Assembly: GCA_944384585.1 (NCBI GenBank)
Contig: CALWTY010000014.1
Location: forward strand, 1-47,248
Length of the DNA: 47,248 nt
Source of the DNA: an uncultured Clostridia bacterium
Lineage (GTDB): Bacteria; Bacillota; Clostridia; Oscillospirales; CAG-272
Direction: 5' to 3'
Made by a program: the position numbers and the translations under genes. Shown piece by piece: positions 43,639 to 47,248 of this stretch; position 1 is the first letter of the stretch, and every line of letters starts with the position of its first letter. Below the pieces are notes generated by a model, which was not told the DNA's origin, ran no database searches, and worked only from the letters and a program-made list of their open reading frames with translations.

Positions 43639-44502
43639 TTAAGGAAAGGTGAAAGGCTCCTCCTGCTTCAGAACGATGACCGACGTCAGATACTCGACGT
43701 TGAGGGACGCGATGGTGTCGTCGTCAAATTCCTCCTCCATGACCTTCAGCACGAAGCGGAGCTTGGCTTCCAGGTTGTCGGAGGTGCCGAGTGCGATCCG
43801 ATAGCGGCCGTTTCCGGAATAGAGCGTGATATGATAGCGGTCGGCGGTGTCGACGGCATCAAGGGGCAGGGCAGGCTGAAAGCCGTCAAGCTCCCGCAGA
43901 AAGGACACGGTGTAGTCGTAATCGGAGAGCTTGGTGAAGCGGACCCGATCGCCCGCCACGGCATAGTCCACCTCTGGCAGACGGATATAGGTGAGGGAGA
44001 GCTCCAAAAGCTCGATCTCCTCCTTCAGCTCGTACCGGGAGATGATCCGCAGATCCTCCGACAGCACGAACCAGTCCCCCGCGATTTCGGTGTACCAGAC
44101 CGGCACATCCTCCGTCACGGTGATGATCAGCGTGGAGGGAAGCGCCCGCTTGAAGGTGACGGAGCGGATGTAGGGGAAGCGCTCGGTGATACGGCGCTCC
44201 GCTGCCGCAAAATCGATTCCGAACAGGTTTGTTTCCTCGTCAAATTCGCAGACAGACAGAATCTCATCGCCGGAATACTTCTCGTTTCCTCTGATTTCAA
44301 CATCCTTCAGCCCGAAAAAAAACACAACGCAGATCACGCCGACGACCGCGCAGAGAAACAGCGACAGAAACAGATAAAATATTTTTCTGCGGATCTCCTT
44401 CCGGCGCTTTTTGGATTTCAGCCGCTCGAAGGAATCCTTATTGATCAGCTCGGCGTTGTTTAAGCCGCCCTGAATTTCCGCGTTTTCACCGGCACTGTAC
44501 AT
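43639..44502 (-). CDS. ftsQ: Cell division protein FtsQ/DivIB
   Basis: 287 residues. A basic cytoplasmic start (LKSKKRRKEIRRK) precedes one membrane helix (about 41-64). The POTRA domain follows (LKDVEIRGNEKYSGDEIL), and then the FtsQ/DivIB beta domain with PSTLIITVTEDVPVWYTEI. It links FtsL and FtsB to the division machinery. No clear ribosome site is seen at the ATG. A strong promoter lies upstream, overlapping the murG end. DivIB is the name used in Gram-positives. Confidence 0.85.
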   Translation of the reverse strand: MYSAGENAEIQGGLNNAELINKDSFERLKSKKRRKEIRRKIFYLFLSLFLCAVVGVICVVFFFGLKDVEIRGNEKYSGDEILSVCEFDEETNLFGIDFAAAERRITERFPYIRSVTFKRALPSTLIITVTEDVPVWYTEIAGDWFVLSEDLRIISRYELKEEIELLELSLTYIRLPEVDYAVAGDRVRFTKLSDYDYTVSFLRELDGFQPALPLDAVDTADRYHITLYSGNGRYRIALGTSDNLEAKLRFVLKVMEEEFDDDTIASLNVEYLTSVIVLKQEEPFTFP

Positions 44503-44569
44503 GATACGATGAGGTGCGCCGCAGCGCGAAATCCCTTCCGATATTTACCGCGTGTTTCGGCATAAGAAT

Positions 44570-44598
44570 AGTATATCACATTTTTAACGGATTGACAA
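44570..44598 (-). promoter_or_regulatory. Promoter of ftsQ, overlapping the murG 3' end
   Basis: On the minus strand TTGTCA (44598-44593), 17 bases, then TATACT (44575-44570), with a TG one base before the -10. Its -35 and spacer lie inside murG. Confidence 0.65.
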
Positions 44599-45697
44599 GT
44601 TTTTTTACTTCATTATATATCAAAAAATCTGCATTTTTTATGGCAAAACTGCCGAAATTTTCGGAGAGTTGTCTTCTTTTGACCCGATCACGGAGGAGGG
44701 AATCGACGGTGTCGGAGAGCAGAGCGCCGTGAAGCTCCTTTTCCTCAAGCATGACGACGGCGTCTGCGTCGGCAAGCACCTTGGCATTTTTGTACTGATG
44801 ATTATCGGTGACGTTCGGGGAGGGGATGAGGATCGCCGCCTTTTTCAGCATCGCAAGCTCCGAGATGGTCATCGCGCCGGCGCGGTTGATGACGAGATCG
44901 GCGGCTGCCAGACGGAGCGGCATATCGTAGATGTAATCGACAAGCGACAGGTTCGGGAAGCGGTCAAGCCCCAATCGCTGAAATTCCGCCCGCACCGCCG
45001 GATAATTGCCGACGCCCGCCTGATGAAGATGGTGGAGCTCCGGATGGGCGGAGGAATAGTCCGCCATCATGCGAAGGACCTCCTCGTTGATCTTCTCCGC
45101 GCCGAGGCTGCCGCCGCAGGAGAGGATGGAATAGCGGTAGCACCCCTCAAAGCCGAGGCGTTCCCTCGCTTCCTCGTGGGAGATCCCGGAAAATTCGTTC
45201 TTCAGCGGATTTCCGACATGAACGATCCTCTTGCAGCCCGGAAGCTGCGCGGCGGTCTCCTTGAAGTTGGTGAAGACGATGTCGACCTGACGGGAGAGCA
45301 TTTTGACGGCGACACCCGCCAGTGCATTCGATTCGTGAAGCGCCGTCGGGATCTTCATCTCGGTGGCTGCGCGGATGAGAGGCCAGCAGACATAGCCGCC
45401 CGTTCCGATGGCGATATCGGGGCGGAATTCCCGGATCAGTTTTTTGGCCTTTCCGACCGAGGTCAGCATCAGCTGCAGGGTTTTGAGATTGGAGAGGGAG
45501 AGGCTTCTCTTCAGTCCCCTCATCTCGATGTGATACAGCCGGAAGCCCTCCTTCGGGACAAGGCGGTTCTCCATGCCGCGGGAGGTGCCGACAAACGCGA
45601 TCTCGGAGTCGGGCTCGTAGCGAAGAATCGTTTTGGCAATGGCGATTGCCGGATTGATATGGCCTCCGGTTCCGCCTCCGGTCATGAGTACACGCAT
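44576..45697 (-). CDS. murG: UDP-GlcNAc:lipid I N-acetylglucosaminyltransferase
   Basis: 373 residues. The start MTGGGTGGHINPAIAIA holds the glycine loop GGGTGGH (7-13). IAIGTGGYVCWPLIRAA, HESNALAGVAVKML, CGGSLGAEKINE and INRAGAMTISEL are diagnostic motifs. It adds GlcNAc to lipid I, making lipid II at the inner membrane face. It lies 24 bases after ftsW, so the two are probably cotranscribed. Confidence 0.97.
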   Translation of the reverse strand: MRVLMTGGGTGGHINPAIAIAKTILRYEPDSEIAFVGTSRGMENRLVPKEGFRLYHIEMRGLKRSLSLSNLKTLQLMLTSVGKAKKLIREFRPDIAIGTGGYVCWPLIRAATEMKIPTALHESNALAGVAVKMLSRQVDIVFTNFKETAAQLPGCKRIVHVGNPLKNEFSGISHEEARERLGFEGCYRYSILSCGGSLGAEKINEEVLRMMADYSSAHPELHHLHQAGVGNYPAVRAEFQRLGLDRFPNLSLVDYIYDMPLRLAAADLVINRAGAMTISELAMLKKAAILIPSPNVTDNHQYKNAKVLADADAVVMLEEKELHGALLSDTVDSLLRDRVKRRQLSENFGSFAIKNADFLIYNEVKKLVNPLKM

Positions 45698-45721
45698 TGT
45701 CGGGCTCCTTTCGGCAGGGAT

Positions 45722-47248
45722 TCAAAGATTTATCTGATAGGAATAGCGGGAGATCGACAGGATGATCCCCATCTCTGCCAGCTGCACCAGAAGCGCCGTC
45801 CCGCCGTAGCTGAAGAAGGGAAGACTGATACCGGTGTTGGGGATGGTGTTGGTGACGACGGCGATATTGAGGATCGCCTGGATCGCGACCTTGCTGGTCA
45901 GGCCGATGACGACGAGGGAGGAGAAGGTGTCGGGCGCCTTCAGCGCGATGACAAAGCCCCGCCAGATCAGCAGCATGAAGAGAATGATGACGAGAACGGC
46001 GCCTGCGAAGCCCAGCTCCTCCGCAATGATGGAGAAGATGAAGTCATTCTGCGGCTGCGAGACATAGAGATGCTTCTGTCGGCTGTTGCCGAGTCCCACG
46101 CCGAACAGACCGCCCGACCCGATCGCGTAAAGCCCCTGCAGGGTCTGCCAGATCTTGCCGGTCGGATGATAATTTTCGGGGTGCAGCCACATATCGACCC
46201 GCTCCTTGGCGTAGGGAACGAACATGATGGCGGGGATGATGATGGCGGAGGCGGCAGCGCCCGCGCCGATAAACCAGCCCTTACGCGCACCGCCAGCGAA
46301 GATCACGACCATGCCGATCAAAAAGACAATGATCGTGCCGGAGAAATGCTTTTCCAACGCAATCAGGATGCAGACAACGCCCACGATGACGGAGGGAATG
46401 AACATTCCGTAGACAGAGGACTGCCAGAAGTTGCGGTAGTTGGTGATCCGATCCTGATTTCGCGCGACATAGAGCGCCAGGAGAAGAACAAGCGCCGTTT
46501 TCATGAATTCCGACGGCTGGATGGTGTAATTCCCGATTCTGATCCATCGCTGGGCAACGCCGCTTGCGATTCCGCTTACCAGCACGACAATGAGCAGGGC
46601 GATGACGACAAGGAATGCCGGCACTGTGACCTTTCTCATCCAGCGATAATCGAAATGCATCGCGACGAACATGGCAACAAAGCCCGCCAGCGCCCATACC
46701 GCCTGTTTTCTGACAAAGTGAAAGCTGTCCCCGGTGCTGCTGTAGGCATAGGCGTAGCTGGCAGAGAAGTCCATGATCAGACCGAACAGAGTGAGGATAA
46801 TGACCAGAATCAGCAGGATACGGTCGTAGCTGCCCTTGATGCGGACGATATCGGTCGGCTTGATGAAATCGTTTTTACTGCGCCTCCGTTTGCGGGGGGA
46901 GGAGGCGCGGTTGCCGTCGTTCTGCTGTGCCGCGTTGAGGGAGAGCCGTCCCGTCGGCTCTGTGTTTACGGGAGAGGAGGGGGGCGCAGCGGGGCGGGGA
47001 GCGCTATGCTCTCCGGCACGATTTGGCGTGACGGGCACGGGACGCGCCTTCCCGCGGGCTAAAGGGCGGGGGGCAGTCTTGGCGGGAGCAGGGGCGCTCT
47101 GCCGGTCGACGGGGCGATTCTGACGGGGGGCCGCCTGAGAAGGGATCTCGTTTTGGATATGGGATTGCCTCTCGGAGGGCGTGTGGACAGGACGCTCCGG
47201 ACGGCGGAGCGCTCGGTTTTTTGCCCCTTCGCGGGTGATGTCGTCGCG
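45722..47248 (-). CDS. ftsW: FtsW/RodA/SpoVE-family peptidoglycan polymerase, 5' part may lie outside the window
   Basis: A FtsW/RodA/SpoVE protein with about ten membrane segments. Motifs seen include MDFSASYAYAYS, ASGVAQRWIRIGNYTIQPSEFMK, GSGGLFGVGLGNSRQKH and TGISLPFFSYGGTALL near the end. The N-terminal part is rich in Pro, Arg, Gln and Ser; the frame has no stop up to the window edge. A GTG at 47038 with GGAAGG upstream gives 438 residues and is the only good start inside. The gene before murG in a division block is usually ftsW; SpoVE cannot be excluded. Confidence 0.85.
   Translation of the reverse strand, partial: RDDITREGAKNRALRRPERPVHTPSERQSHIQNEIPSQAAPRQNRPVDRQSAPAPAKTAPRPLARGKARPVPVTPNRAGEHSAPRPAAPPSSPVNTEPTGRLSLNAAQQNDGNRASSPRKRRRSKNDFIKPTDIVRIKGSYDRILLILVIILTLFGLIMDFSASYAYAYSSTGDSFHFVRKQAVWALAGFVAMFVAMHFDYRWMRKVTVPAFLVVIALLIVVLVSGIASGVAQRWIRIGNYTIQPSEFMKTALVLLLALYVARNQDRITNYRNFWQSSVYGMFIPSVIVGVVCILIALEKHFSGTIIVFLIGMVVIFAGGARKGWFIGAGAAASAIIIPAIMFVPYAKERVDMWLHPENYHPTGKIWQTLQGLYAIGSGGLFGVGLGNSRQKHLYVSQPQNDFIFSIIAEELGFAGAVLVIILFMLLIWRGFVIALKAPDTFSSLVVIGLTSKVAIQAILNIAVVTNTIPNTGISLPFFSYGGTALLVQLAEMGIILSISRYSYQINL

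Noticed and set aside
44669-47062. 797-residue plus-strand frame
   Set aside because: Antisense to murG and ftsW, both with diagnostic motifs; rich in Asp, Arg and Gly as expected for a shadow.
1-47248. tRNA or rRNA genes, insertion sequences, integrases
   Set aside because: None seen by eye; a tRNAscan or Rfam run would be needed to exclude small ones fully.

Overview
The window looks like a stretch of chromosome from an uncultured gut- or rumen-type Clostridia (Bacillota). The evidence is strong AGGAGG-type ribosome sites, TTGACA/TATAAT promoters, the tig/clpP/clpX series, DUF1540 and DUF4363/YetF genes, the paired radical-SAM (TIGR03960) and DUF2344 genes, and a murG/ftsW/ftsQ/ftsZ block. 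The GC content is high by eye, which leaves many long shadow frames. No tRNA, rRNA, CRISPR, insertion sequence or prophage gene was recognised.

Left part (1 to about 24 kb): housekeeping genes in short operons. A zinc-ribbon frame without a clear start leads into a DUF362 ferredoxin protein and ispE. After a shared terminator come a DUF3267 membrane protein and a HIT protein on the minus strand. Then follow DUF1858, trmK, a Nif3-like gene, pyk, yraN, a membrane-dipeptidase-like gene and thrC, then DUF1540 (minus), a phosphoesterase, tig, an SGNH hydrolase, clpP, clpX and rlmB. A 961-residue membrane protein that reads as a degenerate P-type ATPase follows, then the radical-SAM/DUF2344 pair, a minus-strand YetF/DUF4363 pair and an Asp/Glu racemase.

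Middle part (about 24 to 42 kb): an accessory region with a carbohydrate and cell-surface character. It has a GH43-like lipoprotein, an AraC-type regulator with its own consensus promoter, and an 860-bp gene-poor stretch carrying five spaced copies of a short repeat. A long same-strand series follows: an MDR dehydrogenase, a Gfo/Idh/MocA oxidoreductase, a quinone-oxidoreductase-like MDR, an NAD-dependent epimerase-like gene, a solute-binding lipoprotein, a SASA-type esterase lipoprotein, and four secreted beta-helix-like proteins with C-terminal membrane anchors. The largest of these (1301 residues) fuses beta-helix regions to a GH43-like domain that seems to lack one catalytic Asp. No permease, SusC/D or sortase gene is in view. 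I infer a regulated system that binds, deacetylates and trims a glycan at the cell surface and processes sugars inside; the substrate is unknown.

Right part (42 to 47.2 kb, minus strand): cell division and peptidoglycan genes in the order ftsW (running off the window edge), murG, ftsQ/divIB, ftsZ. ftsQ has a promoter of its own overlapping the end of murG. All calls come from reading the sequence; no database search was run.
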